Source: Gaiellasilicea sp963802765 (GTDB lineage Bacteria > Actinomycetota > Thermoleophilia > Gaiellales > Gaiellaceae). Taken from it: a DNA stretch of 64,000 nt. How positions within the stretch are numbered: the first letter of the stretch is position 1; every line of letters starts with the position of its first letter. The notes under the pieces were generated by a model that was not told where the DNA came from, made no database searches, and saw nothing but the letters and a program-made list of their open reading frames with translations. This document shows positions 48,328-57,392 of the stretch, one piece after another. The DNA lies in contig CAWDJZ010000007.1 of the NCBI GenBank assembly GCA_963802765.1, positions 310,001-374,000 of the forward strand. The letters are read 5' to 3'. Made by a program: the position numbers and the translations under genes.

Positions 48328-49200
48328 ATGCCGGCCCTGCTCGCGCTCGTCGCCGTCACCGCGGTGTGGGGCCTCACGTTCGTCCAGGTCAAGGACGCGG
48401 TGGAGCTCTATCCGCTCTTCGCCTTCCTGGCCGTGCGGTTCGCGATCGCGTCGGCGGTTCTGGCGGTCCCGGCCGCCGGGCGGTTGCGCTCGCTCGGGCG
48501 CCCGGGCTGGACGGCCGGCACCTCGCTCGGTCTCCTGCTCGCGCTCGGCTACGCGCTCCAGACCGCGGGTCTCGAGCGGACGACCGTCTCGAGCGCGGGC
48601 TTCATCACCGGCCTCTACGTCGTCTTCACGCCGCTCCTCGGCCTCGTCCTCTTCCGGACGCACATCGGCCGGGCCGTCTGGCTTGGCGTCGCGCTCGCCG
48701 TCGCCGGGCTGGCGATGCTCTCCGGAGTCGGCGCCGGCGACCCCGTCGGCGACCTGCTCGTCCTCGCCGGCTCGGCCGCGTACTCGCTCCAGATCGTGCT
48801 GATGGAGCGCTACGCGCCGCGCTACGACGCGGTCGCCTTCACCCAGGCGGAGATGCTCGCCGCTTTTGCCGGCTTCGCGATCGTCGCCGTCGCGCTCGGC
48901 CAGGTCGAGGTGCCGCGCGGCTGGACGGTCTGGGGAGCGCTGCTCGTGACGGGGGTCTTCGCGAGCGCGCTGGCCTTTCTCGTCCAGACCTGGGCGCAGC
49001 GCCGGCTGAGCGCCGCCGGGACCGCGCTCGCCTTCGCAATGGAGCCGGTCTGGGCCGGGATCTTCGGCTTCTGGCTCGCCGGCGACCGGCTCGGCGCGCT
49101 CGGCTGGGGCGGCTGCGCCGTGATCATGGCAGGCATCGTCGTCGCCGAGCCCGAGGCCGCGCGGACGCTGCGCCGGCTCGTCGGCCGCGGAGCGGCCTGA
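48328..49200 (+). CDS. DMT-superfamily transporter (EamA)
   Basis: 290 residues, 10 hydrophobic helices arranged as two EamA repeats (~1-135 and ~145-285). The repeats start ALVAVTAVWGLTFVQVKDAVE and LLVLAGSAAYSLQIVLMERYA; each ends with GLxxxLxxPLLGL- or MEPVWAGIFGFWLAGD-type segments. Exporter of metabolites or amino acids by analogy. ATG 48328. Confidence 0.9.
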   Translation: MPALLALVAVTAVWGLTFVQVKDAVELYPLFAFLAVRFAIASAVLAVPAAGRLRSLGRPGWTAGTSLGLLLALGYALQTAGLERTTVSSAGFITGLYVVFTPLLGLVLFRTHIGRAVWLGVALAVAGLAMLSGVGAGDPVGDLLVLAGSAAYSLQIVLMERYAPRYDAVAFTQAEMLAAFAGFAIVAVALGQVEVPRGWTVWGALLVTGVFASALAFLVQTWAQRRLSAAGTALAFAMEPVWAGIFGFWLAGDRLGALGWGGCAVIMAGIVVAEPEAARTLRRLVGRGAA

Positions 49201-49206
49201 GCCCGC

Positions 49207-49920
49207 TCAGCGCGAAGAGCGCAGCACCTCGGGCCCCGTCGGGCGCGGGTCGCCGTCGCCCGGCTCCGCGGTGACGCTCAGTACCGGGTAGAGCGCCGGG
49301 TCGACGGCGGCGGCGAAGGTGACGTGCGAGCGGCCGTTCTCGTCCGGGTGGAACGTGCCGGCGGAGATGCGGTTCGGAGCCGCCGGGGCGTCGCCGGGGC
49401 CGACGAACCAGAGCTCGTAGTACGCGCCTCTCGGGAGGATCTCGAGGTCGTCCGTGCGCAGCTCGATCACGCGGCCGATCCCGGTCTTGCGCACCTCGAT
49501 CTCGGCACGCGCGCCGCTCGTCCCGGCGAGGACCGCCTGCAGCTCCAGTGCGCCGGTCGGGCCGGGGCGCATCGCGAGCACGAGGAGTGCGGCCGCCGCG
49601 GAAAGGGCGGCCGCACCGAACGAGAGCGCGAGCACGGGACGGCGCCTGCGGCGTCTCGGTGACTGCGGCACAGGCGGCGATGGCGCGGCTGCGCGGTCCA
49701 CCGCTCTGAACACCTTGCGCTCGAGCCCGGGCGGCGTGGCGACCGCCGGTACGGCGCTGCGCAGCATCCTGGCGGCGCCCGCCAGCTCCTCCAGCTCGGT
49801 GCGGCAGACCTCGCACGACTCGAGGTGAGCCTCGAAGTGGACCCGGTCGTCGGCGGAGAGCAGACCGAGGGCGTACCCACCCAGATCGACGTGGCCGTTC
49901 GTTTCAGTCAACGAGACCAC
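49207..49920 (-). CDS. Anti-sigma factor (RskA-like, zinc-binding)
   Basis: 237 residues. Cytoplasmic zinc anti-sigma domain with HVDLGGYALGLLSADD and HFEAHLESCEVCRTELEEL (HxxxCxxC, ~30-45), one transmembrane helix (PVLALSFGAAALSAAAALLVLA, ~95-117) and an extracytoplasmic RskA-type domain (LQAVLAGTSGARAEIEVRKT...YYELWFVGPGDAP). It should sequester the sigma factor encoded just upstream and release it upon a signal outside. ATG 49920 overlaps the sigma-factor gene by 17 bp. Confidence 0.92.
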   Translation of the reverse strand: MVSLTETNGHVDLGGYALGLLSADDRVHFEAHLESCEVCRTELEELAGAARMLRSAVPAVATPPGLERKVFRAVDRAAAPSPPVPQSPRRRRRRPVLALSFGAAALSAAAALLVLAMRPGPTGALELQAVLAGTSGARAEIEVRKTGIGRVIELRTDDLEILPRGAYYELWFVGPGDAPAAPNRISAGTFHPDENGRSHVTFAAAVDPALYPVLSVTAEPGDGDPRPTGPEVLRSSR

Positions 49921-50482
49921 GCTCCTTCAACTCGCGCGAGAGCGCTCGCAGCGCATGGAGCGTGCGCGTCTTGACGGTGCCGAGCGGGATGCCGAGGCGC
50001 TCCGCCACCTGGCGCTGAGTCAGGTCGCCGCGGTACTGGAGATCGAGCACCTCGCGGTGGGCCGGCGGGAGCGACTCGAGCGCCTCGCCCACGGCGAGCC
50101 GGAGGAGGACGTCGTCGAACGCCGCTCCGCCGATGCTGTCGGCCGTCTCGGGCGCGTGCGCGGTGGGGGCCGGGGCGCGGGAGCTCCGCCGCCACAGGTC
50201 GACTGCCGCCCGCCGGGCGAGCGTGTAGACGAACGTCCGCACCGACGACTGCGCGGGGTCGTAGCGGCTCGCCGAGCGCCACAGCCGCACGAACGTCTCC
50301 TGCACGAGGTCCTCAGCGAGCCCGCGGTCGTGGAGCAAGTGGACGCCGAGCGAATAGAGGCGCGGCCCGTAGAGGTCGTACAGCGCGGCGAGCGCCTCGT
50401 CGCGGTCGCCCGAGGCCAGCCGGGCGACCAGCTCGGCCTCGTCGAGCGCGGCGGTGGGCGCAGCTTCGGCTTGGGGTAGCAC
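49904..50482 (-). CDS. ECF RNA polymerase sigma factor (SigK/RpoE-like)
   Basis: 192 residues. Region 2 (ALAALYDLYGPRLYSLGVHL, GLAEDLVQETFVRLWRSASRY, FVYTLARRAAVDLWRR; ~30-105) and region 4 (ESLPPAHREVLDLQYRGDLTQRQVAERLGIPLGTVKTRTLHALRAL; ~130-180). No region 3, as expected for an ECF factor. Paired with the RskA-like anti-sigma gene, this is the SigK/RskA type of arrangement. ATG 50482. Target promoters cannot be named from one window. Confidence 0.94.
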   Translation of the reverse strand: MLPQAEAAPTAALDEAELVARLASGDRDEALAALYDLYGPRLYSLGVHLLHDRGLAEDLVQETFVRLWRSASRYDPAQSSVRTFVYTLARRAAVDLWRRSSRAPAPTAHAPETADSIGGAAFDDVLLRLAVGEALESLPPAHREVLDLQYRGDLTQRQVAERLGIPLGTVKTRTLHALRALSRELKERGLVD

Positions 50483-50529
50483 GCGACTGATGACCGAGGG
50501 GTTCGCACACGGGGTGCCGTCCGGTTCGC

Positions 50530-50557
50530 CGGGGGCGGGCGTGAGTGCCCGCCCCCG
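50530..50557 (-). terminator. GC hairpin after the DUF4394 gene
   Basis: CGGGGGCGGGC / GCCCGCCCCCG: perfect 11-bp stem, 6-base loop, 13 bp after the stop of the minus-strand DUF4394 gene. No U-run. Confidence 0.5.
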
Positions 50558-50569
50558 TGGCGATCGCCG

Positions 50570-51433
50570 TCAGGAGTCCTGCCAGGCGGCGAGGCCCGTC
50601 ACGACGACGTTGCCGCCGCCGATCCGGCCCAGCTGGCGCGTCTTCCCGGTCGTCACGTCGACCGTGTAGAGCCGAGCGCCGGAACGTCCGGCGTTCGTGC
50701 CGGCGACATACCCCTGGTTGTCCGCCCCGGCGATGTCGAAGCCGACGTCGCTTCCGAGGTCGAGCTCGAGCGAGAGCGGGTTCATGAGCGTGCCGGCGTT
50801 GGCCGGGTTCTGCAGCCAGACCCGGTCGGTGCGACCCGAGGTGTCGTACGCGAACAGCATCGTCGTGGCCGGCCGGTTCGCGAACGCGGCGAACGACGAG
50901 TTCGTGTACGCGGAGCCGACGACCGTGACATCCGCAGGCGTCAGCTTCGTGTCGGTCGCGAGCAGGCTGCCCGGGTCGGGATCGAGCCGCAGGTTGTCGT
51001 CCGCGTCGCTCGTGACGCGGATCTTGTCCACGGTCGGGTTGAAGTCGAAGCCGATCCTGTCGCCGTTGAGCGCGGTCGCCATCAACTCGAACGCCGGTCC
51101 CTCGGCGACGGCGATCGCCGTGCGCGGGTTCACCCTGTAGACGACCTTGTCGCTCCCGAGCGCATACAGGTCGGCGGTTGCCGGACGGAAGTCGATTCCC
51201 TTCAGCGAGACGCCCATCGGCAGGCCGGTGATCTGCTTCGAGCGGACGAGCTGCGGCGTGCGCTCGCGGAAGCGAAGCAGATTCCCGGCGTCGTCCGTCG
51301 CGTAGATCAGCCGGGACTTGGAGCGGTCGTCCTTGTCGTCATCACGGCCGCGCTTGTCGCCGCCGAGCGCGACGAGCGGGACGAGCAGCGCCACGACGGC
51401 CGCGGCGACGACACTGCGTGTGAGGAAGTGCAT
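50570..51433 (-). CDS. Secreted DUF4394 protein
   Basis: 287 residues. Signal peptide MHFLTRSVVAAAVVALLVPLVALGG, a short Asp/Lys-rich linker, then a beta-propeller-like DUF4394 domain (GLPMGVSLKGIDFRPATADLYALG, IGFDFNPTVDKIRVTSDADDNLRLDPD, NPLSLELDLGSDVGFDI). The family is exported and of unknown function. ATG 51433. Lies upstream of the sigma/anti-sigma pair on the same strand, separated by a hairpin; it could be a target of that sigma factor. Confidence 0.88.
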   Translation of the reverse strand: MHFLTRSVVAAAVVALLVPLVALGGDKRGRDDDKDDRSKSRLIYATDDAGNLLRFRERTPQLVRSKQITGLPMGVSLKGIDFRPATADLYALGSDKVVYRVNPRTAIAVAEGPAFELMATALNGDRIGFDFNPTVDKIRVTSDADDNLRLDPDPGSLLATDTKLTPADVTVVGSAYTNSSFAAFANRPATTMLFAYDTSGRTDRVWLQNPANAGTLMNPLSLELDLGSDVGFDIAGADNQGYVAGTNAGRSGARLYTVDVTTGKTRQLGRIGGGNVVVTGLAAWQDS

Positions 51434-51506
51434 GGCGTGAGCCTCCTTTGGAGTGGGGTTACGCCACGCGTGTTCGCAGCTACGGCCGCAAACGGTTCAA
51501 CAGCTG

Positions 51507-52592
51507 CTAGATGAGCCAGCGCCCGTCGCGCTGGACGAGCTCGCCGTCGAGATGGATCTCGCCGCCGGGGCGGAGGTCCTTGACCATGTCCCAGTGGACG
51601 GCGCTCTCGTTCGTGCCGCCCGTGTACGTGTAGCTGGCGCCGACCGCGAGGTGGACGGTGCCGGCGATCTTCTCGTCGAAGAGGACGTTGCGGGTGAAGC
51701 GGGTGATGCGCGGGTTGCAGCCCAGCCCGAGCTCGCCGAGGCGGCTGGCGCCCTCGTCGGTCGCAAGCACCTGCTCGAGGAACTCCTCGCCCTCCTTCGC
51801 GGACGCTTCCACGACCCGTCCCTCGCGGAAGGCGAGGTGGGCTCCGAAGACGTCGTGGCCGAGATAGACGGCCGGGAACTCGCCGAACGTGATCTCGCCG
51901 TCCGCGCTGTCCTCGACCGGGCTGTAGAAGACCTCCCCGTCAGGCATGTTCCGGAAGCCCGCCGAGACGACTCCCTTGCGGCCGTCGATCCCGAGCGTGA
52001 GGTCGGTCCCGTCGCCGACGATGCGGACCGAGCTGCCGCGGTCGAACCGCTCCTTGATCTCCCGCATCCGCTCCTCCTCCGCGTCCCAGTCGAGCAGGCA
52101 GGCGTCGTAGACGAACTCCGTGTACTCGTCGAGCGTCATCCCCGCCTGCTCCGCCGCCGCCGGGGTGGGGTACTCGACGATCGCCCAGCGGACGTCGAGG
52201 CTCCGGGCCCGCTTGCTCGCCGGCCCCATCGCCTGCTGGAGCAGGCGGCGCCGCTCCGGGTCGAGCTCGGAGCCGGCGTGCACGTCCTCCGGCGCGCGGA
52301 TCGTCAACCGCGCATCCTCGTGCTCGACTGCGTAGCGCTCGATCGGCGGGAGCTCGCCGAGCAGCTCGAGCGGTGCCTCGAGCGCCCACTGCAGGTCGAC
52401 GCGGAAGCGGTCGGGGCCCCAGTTGAGCCGTGGCAGGTAGTAGGCGCCCCGGCGCGCGATCGCGCGGGCGACCTCCTCGACGAGCGGACGCGCGAGCGGC
52501 GTCGCCCGGACCGAGACCTGCCAGCCGGGCTGCACGTCCAGGCACCGGCTCACCATCAGCTCGGCCAGCTGGGAGACGCGCGGGTCCGTCAC
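51507..52592 (-). CDS. Aminopeptidase, family M29
   Basis: 361 residues. Family M29 metalloaminopeptidase (AmpS/aminopeptidase T type): N-terminal LAELMVSRCLDVQPGWQVSV, metal-site GEVFYSPVEDSADGEI and FGAHLAFREGRVVEASAKEGEE (Glu ligands), LGELGLGCNPRITRFTRNVLFDEKI, VHLAVGASY and the final ESAVHWDMVKDL with His and Asp. Cytosolic, releases N-terminal residues from peptides using cobalt or zinc. GTG 52592. Divergent from a DMT transporter. Confidence 0.92.
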   Translation of the reverse strand: MTDPRVSQLAELMVSRCLDVQPGWQVSVRATPLARPLVEEVARAIARRGAYYLPRLNWGPDRFRVDLQWALEAPLELLGELPPIERYAVEHEDARLTIRAPEDVHAGSELDPERRRLLQQAMGPASKRARSLDVRWAIVEYPTPAAAEQAGMTLDEYTEFVYDACLLDWDAEEERMREIKERFDRGSSVRIVGDGTDLTLGIDGRKGVVSAGFRNMPDGEVFYSPVEDSADGEITFGEFPAVYLGHDVFGAHLAFREGRVVEASAKEGEEFLEQVLATDEGASRLGELGLGCNPRITRFTRNVLFDEKIAGTVHLAVGASYTYTGGTNESAVHWDMVKDLRPGGEIHLDGELVQRDGRWLI

Positions 52593-52626
52593 GGCGGCGG
52601 ATCGTAGTCGCTGTAGCGTCTCGGCG

Positions 52627-53472
52627 GTGGACGCGGTCGTGCTCGCCCTCGCTTCGGCCGCGCTCTTCGGGGCGATGACGGTCGCGATCAGGTTCGCGCT
52701 CGTACGGATGCCGGACGCCGAGGCGGGTGCGCTGCTGACGATCGTCCCTGCGCTGGCCGTCACGATCCCGTTCGTCGCAGCCGGGGACGTCGTGCTCGAG
52801 GGCGTGTGGCCCTTCCTGCTCGCGGGCGTGCTCGGGCCCGGCTGCTCACAGGTCCTGTTCACGCTCGCGATCCGCGATGCGGGCCCGTCGCGAACGTCGG
52901 TGACGGTCGGGACGGCGCCGCTCTTCTCCGTGGCGATAGCGCTTGTCCTGCTCGACGAGCCGGCGAAGGCAGGCGTGCTCGTCGGCGCGGTCCTGATCGT
53001 CGTCGGCGGGATCCTGCTCGTCCGCGAGCCGGGACGGCCGGAGCACGTGAAGTGGATCGGGCTCGGGTTCGCGCTCGCGGCGACGATCGTCTTCGCCGTC
53101 CGCGACAACCTCGTCCGGCATCTCTCGCTCGACACCGAGGTCGAGCCGGCCCTTGCCGCTGCGGCGACGCTCCTCGCCGGCGGTGTCACAGTCGCCGTCT
53201 GGCTCCTTGTCACACGCCGACGGCTTCCGACTGCCGGCCTCCTGACGTTCGTTCCGTCCGGAGTCCTCTTCGGCCTCTCCTACGTCTGCCTCTTCGAGGC
53301 GTACTACCGCGGCCGTGTGTCGGTCGTCTCACCGCTGGTCGCGACCGAGTCGCTCTGGGGCGTCGCGCTCTCCGCGCTCTTCCTGCGCCGCCACGAGCGC
53401 GTTGGCCCACGGCTCGTCGGCGGGGCGGCGCTCGTCGTCGTCGGCGGCGTCCTGATCGGCGTGTTTCGGTAG
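52627..53472 (+). CDS. DMT-superfamily transporter (EamA)
   Basis: 281 residues, 10 helices in two EamA repeats (~1-135 and ~145-280): ALASAALFGAMTVAIRFALV and IGLGFALAATIVFAVRDNLV begin the repeats, GTAPLFSVAIALVLLDEPAK and ATESLWGVALSALFLRRHER end them. Metabolite exporter by analogy; substrate unknown. GTG 52627. Its stop lies ~70 bp before dnaK, so the dnaK promoter must fit within that gap. Confidence 0.9.
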   Translation: MDAVVLALASAALFGAMTVAIRFALVRMPDAEAGALLTIVPALAVTIPFVAAGDVVLEGVWPFLLAGVLGPGCSQVLFTLAIRDAGPSRTSVTVGTAPLFSVAIALVLLDEPAKAGVLVGAVLIVVGGILLVREPGRPEHVKWIGLGFALAATIVFAVRDNLVRHLSLDTEVEPALAAAATLLAGGVTVAVWLLVTRRRLPTAGLLTFVPSGVLFGLSYVCLFEAYYRGRVSVVSPLVATESLWGVALSALFLRRHERVGPRLVGGAALVVVGGVLIGVFR

Positions 53473-53484
53473 GCAAGGATCTGC

Positions 53485-53504
53485 TATAAAGGCACTCAGA
53501 TTTT
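53485..53504 (+). promoter_or_regulatory. dnaK upstream element (-10 candidate and ACTCAGA half-site)
   Basis: TATAAA (53485-53490) could be a -10; no good -35 is seen at the right spacing. ACTCAGATTTT (53494-53504) matches ACTCAGATCTT in the hsp20 promoter at 10 of 11 bases and keeps the ACTCA core of the HspR operator; the opposite half-site is not recognisable. Confidence 0.4.
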
Positions 53505-53540
53505 CTTCCAGGGAAACCACTAGCAAGGAGCGACACCAGG

Positions 53541-55460
53541 ATGGCAAAGACAATCGGAATCGACCTCGGCACCACGAACAGCTGCATGGCGGTGCTCGAG
53601 GGCGGCGAGCCGACCGTGATCCCGAACGCCGAGGGCGGCCGCACGACGCCGTCCGTCGTCGCGTTCACGAAGGACGGGCAGCGGCTCGTCGGCGCGCCCG
53701 CGAAGCGTCAGCAGGTGACCAACCCGCAGGCGACGATCTTCTCGATCAAGCGCTTCGTGGGCCGCAAGTGGGACGAGGTCTCGGAGGAGATGACGATCGT
53801 CCCCTACGAGGTGGCGAAGGGCGAGAACGGCGACGCGCGCGTCGAGGTCGAGGGCAAGGAGTACGCGCCGGAGGAGATCAGCGCGATGATCCTCCAGAAG
53901 CTGAAGGCCGACGCCGAGTCGTACCTCGGCCAGCCCGTCACGGACGCGGTCATCACCGTCCCGGCCTACTTCAACAACGCGCAGCGCGAGGCGACGAAGG
54001 ACGCCGGCAAGATCGCCGGCCTGAACGTGCTCCGGATCGTGAACGAGCCCACCGCGGCCGCGCTCGCGTACGGGCTCGACAAGGGCTCGGATCAGACGAT
54101 CCTCGTCTTCGACCTCGGCGGCGGCACCTTCGACGTCTCGATCCTCGAGCTGTCGGAGGAGGGCGTCTACGAGGTGAAGGCGACGAACGGCGACAACCAC
54201 CTCGGCGGCGACAACTTCGACAAAGCGGTCGTCGACTGGATGGTGGCCGAGTTCAAGAAGGATCAGGGGATCGACCTGGCGGCCGACCGGATGGCGCTGC
54301 AGCGGCTGTACGAGGCGGCCGAGAAGGCGAAGATCGAGCTCTCCTCGACGATGACGACGCAGATCAACCTGCCGTTCGTCACTGCGACGCCTGAGGGCCC
54401 GAAGCACCTCGACCTCCAGCTCACGCGCGCGAAGCTCGGCGAGATCACGGCCGACCTGCTCGCACGCGTGGTCGGGCCGACCAAGCAGGCGCTCGCCGAC
54501 GCGGGCGTCGAGGCTTCGGCGATCGACCACGTCGTCCTCGTCGGCGGCATGACCCGCATGCCCGCCGTCCAGGACAAGGTGAAGGAGCTGCTCGGCAAGG
54601 AGCCGCACAAGGGCGTGAACCCGGACGAGGTCGTCGCCGTCGGCGCCGCGATCCAGGGCGGCGTGCTCAAGGGCGAGGTCAAGGACGTGCTCCTGCTCGA
54701 CGTCACCCCGCTCAGCCTCGGCATCGAGACGAAGGGCGGCGTCTTCACGAAGCTGATCGACCGGAACACCACGATCCCGACCCGCAAGGCGGAGACGTTC
54801 TCGACCGCCGAGGACAACCAGCCGTCGGTCGAGATCCACGTGCTCCAGGGCGAGTCGGAGATGGCGACCTACAACAAGACCCTCGGCAAGTTCCAGCTCG
54901 TCGGCATCCCGCCGGCGCCGCGGGGCATGCCGCAGATCGAGGTCGGCTTCGACATCGACGCGAACGGGATCATCCACGTCACCGCCAAGGACCTCGGCAC
55001 CGGCAACGAGCAGCAGATCAAGATCGAGGGCGGCTCGGGCCTGTCCGAGGACGAGGTGCAGCGGATGGTCACGGACGCCGAGGCGCACGCGGAGGAGGCG
55101 CACAAGCTGCGCGAGCTCGCCGACGCGCGCAACCTCGCCGAGCAGCTCGCCTACCAGACCGAGAAGACGCTCAAGGAGCACCGCGACAAGCTGGACGAGG
55201 CCGACGCCTCGACGATCGAAGGACGGATCATGGAGCTGCGCGGCGTGCTCGAGTCGTCCGACGTGGGCGAGATCCGCGCCAAGACCGAGGCGCTGAACGA
55301 GTCGGCGACGAAGCTGGCCGAGGTGATGTACGCCCAGGCGACGGCGCAGGCGCAGCAGGCCTCCGCTGCCGGCGGCGCCGACGGTAGCGCGGCCGACGAG
55401 GAGGTCGTCGAGGAGGCCGACTACGAGGTGATCGACGAGGAAGAGGCGAAGACGTCGTGA
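53541..55460 (+). CDS. dnaK: Chaperone DnaK (Hsp70)
   Basis: 639 residues, full length. ATPase domain with AKTIGIDLGTTNSCMAVLEG at the start, IVNEPTAAALAYGLD, IDHVVLVGGMTRMPAVQ; linker VLLLDVTPLSLGIETKGG at ~370; substrate-binding beta domain and helical lid, with an acidic tail ending EEEAKTS. ATP-driven folding chaperone in the cytosol. ATG 53541 with AAGGAG 10 bases upstream. First gene of dnaK-grpE-dnaJ-hspR-clpB; its stop overlaps the grpE start (GTGA). Confidence 0.97.
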   Translation: MAKTIGIDLGTTNSCMAVLEGGEPTVIPNAEGGRTTPSVVAFTKDGQRLVGAPAKRQQVTNPQATIFSIKRFVGRKWDEVSEEMTIVPYEVAKGENGDARVEVEGKEYAPEEISAMILQKLKADAESYLGQPVTDAVITVPAYFNNAQREATKDAGKIAGLNVLRIVNEPTAAALAYGLDKGSDQTILVFDLGGGTFDVSILELSEEGVYEVKATNGDNHLGGDNFDKAVVDWMVAEFKKDQGIDLAADRMALQRLYEAAEKAKIELSSTMTTQINLPFVTATPEGPKHLDLQLTRAKLGEITADLLARVVGPTKQALADAGVEASAIDHVVLVGGMTRMPAVQDKVKELLGKEPHKGVNPDEVVAVGAAIQGGVLKGEVKDVLLLDVTPLSLGIETKGGVFTKLIDRNTTIPTRKAETFSTAEDNQPSVEIHVLQGESEMATYNKTLGKFQLVGIPPAPRGMPQIEVGFDIDANGIIHVTAKDLGTGNEQQIKIEGGSGLSEDEVQRMVTDAEAHAEEAHKLRELADARNLAEQLAYQTEKTLKEHRDKLDEADASTIEGRIMELRGVLESSDVGEIRAKTEALNESATKLAEVMYAQATAQAQQASAAGGADGSAADEEVVEEADYEVIDEEEAKTS

Positions 55461-55986
55461 CCGACCAGCCGCTCGAGCCGCGCCTCGAGGACGAGCAAGA
55501 CGAGCAGGACGAGCAGGACGAGCCGTCGAGCCGTCGGCGGAGGAGCCCGAGGAGCCGGCAGCGGAGGAGTCCGCGCCGGCTCCAGACGACGCCTACCTGC
55601 GCCTCGCGGCCGACTTCGACAACTACCGCAAGCGAGTCGCGCGCGAGCAGACCGAGCTCTTCCAGCGCGCGAACGAGCGGCTCTTGCACGAGCTCCTGCC
55701 GGTGCTCGACGACCTCGAGCGGGCGCTCGAGGCCGCGTCCGAGCACGAGGAGGCGAAGCTCGAGGAGGGCGTCCGGCTCGTGCACCGCTCCCTGGTGGGG
55801 CTCGTGGAGCGGCACGGCCTCTCCGAGATCGACACGGACGGCGCCTTCGACCCACACGTCCACGAGGCGCTCCTCGCCCAGCCGGGCGAGGGCGTCGAGG
55901 AGGGCTCGGTGCTGCAGGTGCTCCAGAAGGGCTACCGGCTCGGCGACAGGGTCTTGCGGCCGGCGCGGGTGATCGTGGCCGAGTAA
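55457..55986 (+). CDS. grpE: Nucleotide-exchange factor GrpE (one frameshift near 55525)
   Basis: About 176 residues after repair. The N-terminal acidic arm (MTDQPLEPRLEDEQDEQDEQ) is in frame with GTG 55457. After about 55525 the protein continues in another frame: EESAPAPDDAYLRLAADFDN, YRKRVAREQ, ELLPVLDDLERALEA, GFxPxxHEALL-type DGAFDPHVHEALLAQPGEG and VLQKGYRLGDRVLRPARVIV. One missing base around CCGTCGAGCCG explains the shift. All functional parts are intact, so an assembly error is likely. Exchanges ADP on DnaK. Sits between dnaK and dnaJ. Confidence 0.9.
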
Positions 55987-55990
55987 CGAG

Positions 55991-57028
55991 ATGACGAATC
56001 TGTACGACACCCTCGGCGTCGCCAAGAACGCCTCCGCCGACGAGATCAAGAAGGCGTACCGGAAGCTCGCGCGCGAGCACCATCCCGACGCGAGCGGTGG
56101 CGACGAGGCGAAGTTCAAGGAGATCCAGGGCGCCTACGACGTCCTCTCCGACCCCGAGAAGCGCAAGCAATACGACGCGTTCGGGACGGCGAACGGGCGC
56201 GGCGGGGCGGGCCCGCAGTTCCAGGACTTCGACCTGGGCGATCTCGGCGACCTCTTCGGCGGCATCTTCGGCGGGCGCGGCGGCTTCGGCGGCCGGCGCG
56301 GTCCGCAACCCGAACGCGGCGCCGACCTGCAGACGGAGGTTCATGTCTCGTTCGAGGACGCGCTTGCCGGCGTGCAGGTCCCGGTGCGGACCGAGGTCGA
56401 GACCGCGTGCCACACGTGCGGCGGCACGGGCGCCGAGCCGGGAACCGCGCCGGTCCTGTGCCCCCAGTGCGGCGGCCGCGGCGTCGTCTCCGACTCGCAG
56501 GGCCTCTTCTCGCTCTCGCATCCGTGCCCACGCTGCCGGGGCAACGGCACGATCATCGAGAAGCCGTGCAAGACGTGTCGCGGCGCGGGACGCGAGCGGG
56601 CCCAGAAGACGTTCCAGGTGAAGATTCCCGCCGGCGCCAAGGACGGCACGCGCATCCGCCTGAAGGGGCGGGGCGAGCAGGGCCGCCACGGTGGCCCGGC
56701 CGGCGATCTCTGGGTCGTGACGCGGGTTGCGCCCTCGCCGCTCTACGAGCGCCGCGGCGCCGACCTGATCGTCGACGTTCCGGTCACCTACGCCGACGCC
56801 GCGCTCGGCGCCTCGGTCGAGGTGCCGACGCCCGACGGCCCGATCTCGCTCAAGGTGCCTGCCGGCTCCCAGCCGGGCAAGCTGCTGAAGATCAAGGGCC
56901 GCGGCGCGCCGAAGCTCAAGGGCGGCGGCAAGGGCGACCTGCTCGCCCGGCTCAGGCTCACGGTGCCGCAGAAGGTGTCGAAGCGGGAGCGCGAGCTGCT
57001 CGAGGAGCTGCGGAAGGTGGGCGGCTGA
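55991..57028 (+). CDS. dnaJ: Chaperone DnaJ (Hsp40)
   Basis: 345 residues. J domain (1-65) with HPD in AREHHPDASGG, a Gly/Phe-rich linker (DLGDLFGGIFGGRGGFGGRRG), four zinc-cluster repeats CHTCGGTG, CPQCGGRG, CPRCRGNG and CKTCRGAG (~130-195), and a C-terminal substrate domain. Delivers clients to DnaK and stimulates its ATPase. The linker is short but complete. ATG 55991, 4 bp after grpE; stop overlaps the hspR ATG (TGATG). Confidence 0.96.
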   Translation: MTNLYDTLGVAKNASADEIKKAYRKLAREHHPDASGGDEAKFKEIQGAYDVLSDPEKRKQYDAFGTANGRGGAGPQFQDFDLGDLGDLFGGIFGGRGGFGGRRGPQPERGADLQTEVHVSFEDALAGVQVPVRTEVETACHTCGGTGAEPGTAPVLCPQCGGRGVVSDSQGLFSLSHPCPRCRGNGTIIEKPCKTCRGAGRERAQKTFQVKIPAGAKDGTRIRLKGRGEQGRHGGPAGDLWVVTRVAPSPLYERRGADLIVDVPVTYADAALGASVEVPTPDGPISLKVPAGSQPGKLLKIKGRGAPKLKGGGKGDLLARLRLTVPQKVSKRERELLEELRKVGG

Positions 57029-57392
57029 TGCCTGACCGCCCGCGCTACATGATCTCGATCGCCGCCGAGCTCGTCGGCATGCACCAGCAGACGCTGCGCA
57101 TGTACGAGGCGAGAGGGCTCGTGCGACCGGGCCGCACACCGGGCGGCACGCGCCTCTACTCCGAGGCGGATCTCGACCGTCTGCGCGTGATCCAGCGTCT
57201 GACCACCGAGCTGCGGCTGAACCTGGCCGGCGTCGAGCACGTGCTCCGGCTCGAGGACGAGCTGCGCAAGCAGCGCGCCCGGGCCGAGCGGCTCGAGCGC
57301 GAGCTGCGCGAGCAGATCCGCCAGGTGCACCGCTCGTACAGGCGGGAAGTCGTCGTCTACGAGCCCGCCCGGCATCCGGAGGCACCACACTG

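Noticed and set aside
53520..55181. 553-codon open frame antisense to dnaK
   Set aside because: High-GC antisense shadow; its composition (Leu/Arg/Asp/Val-rich repeats) mirrors the dnaK codons, and no domain is recognisable.
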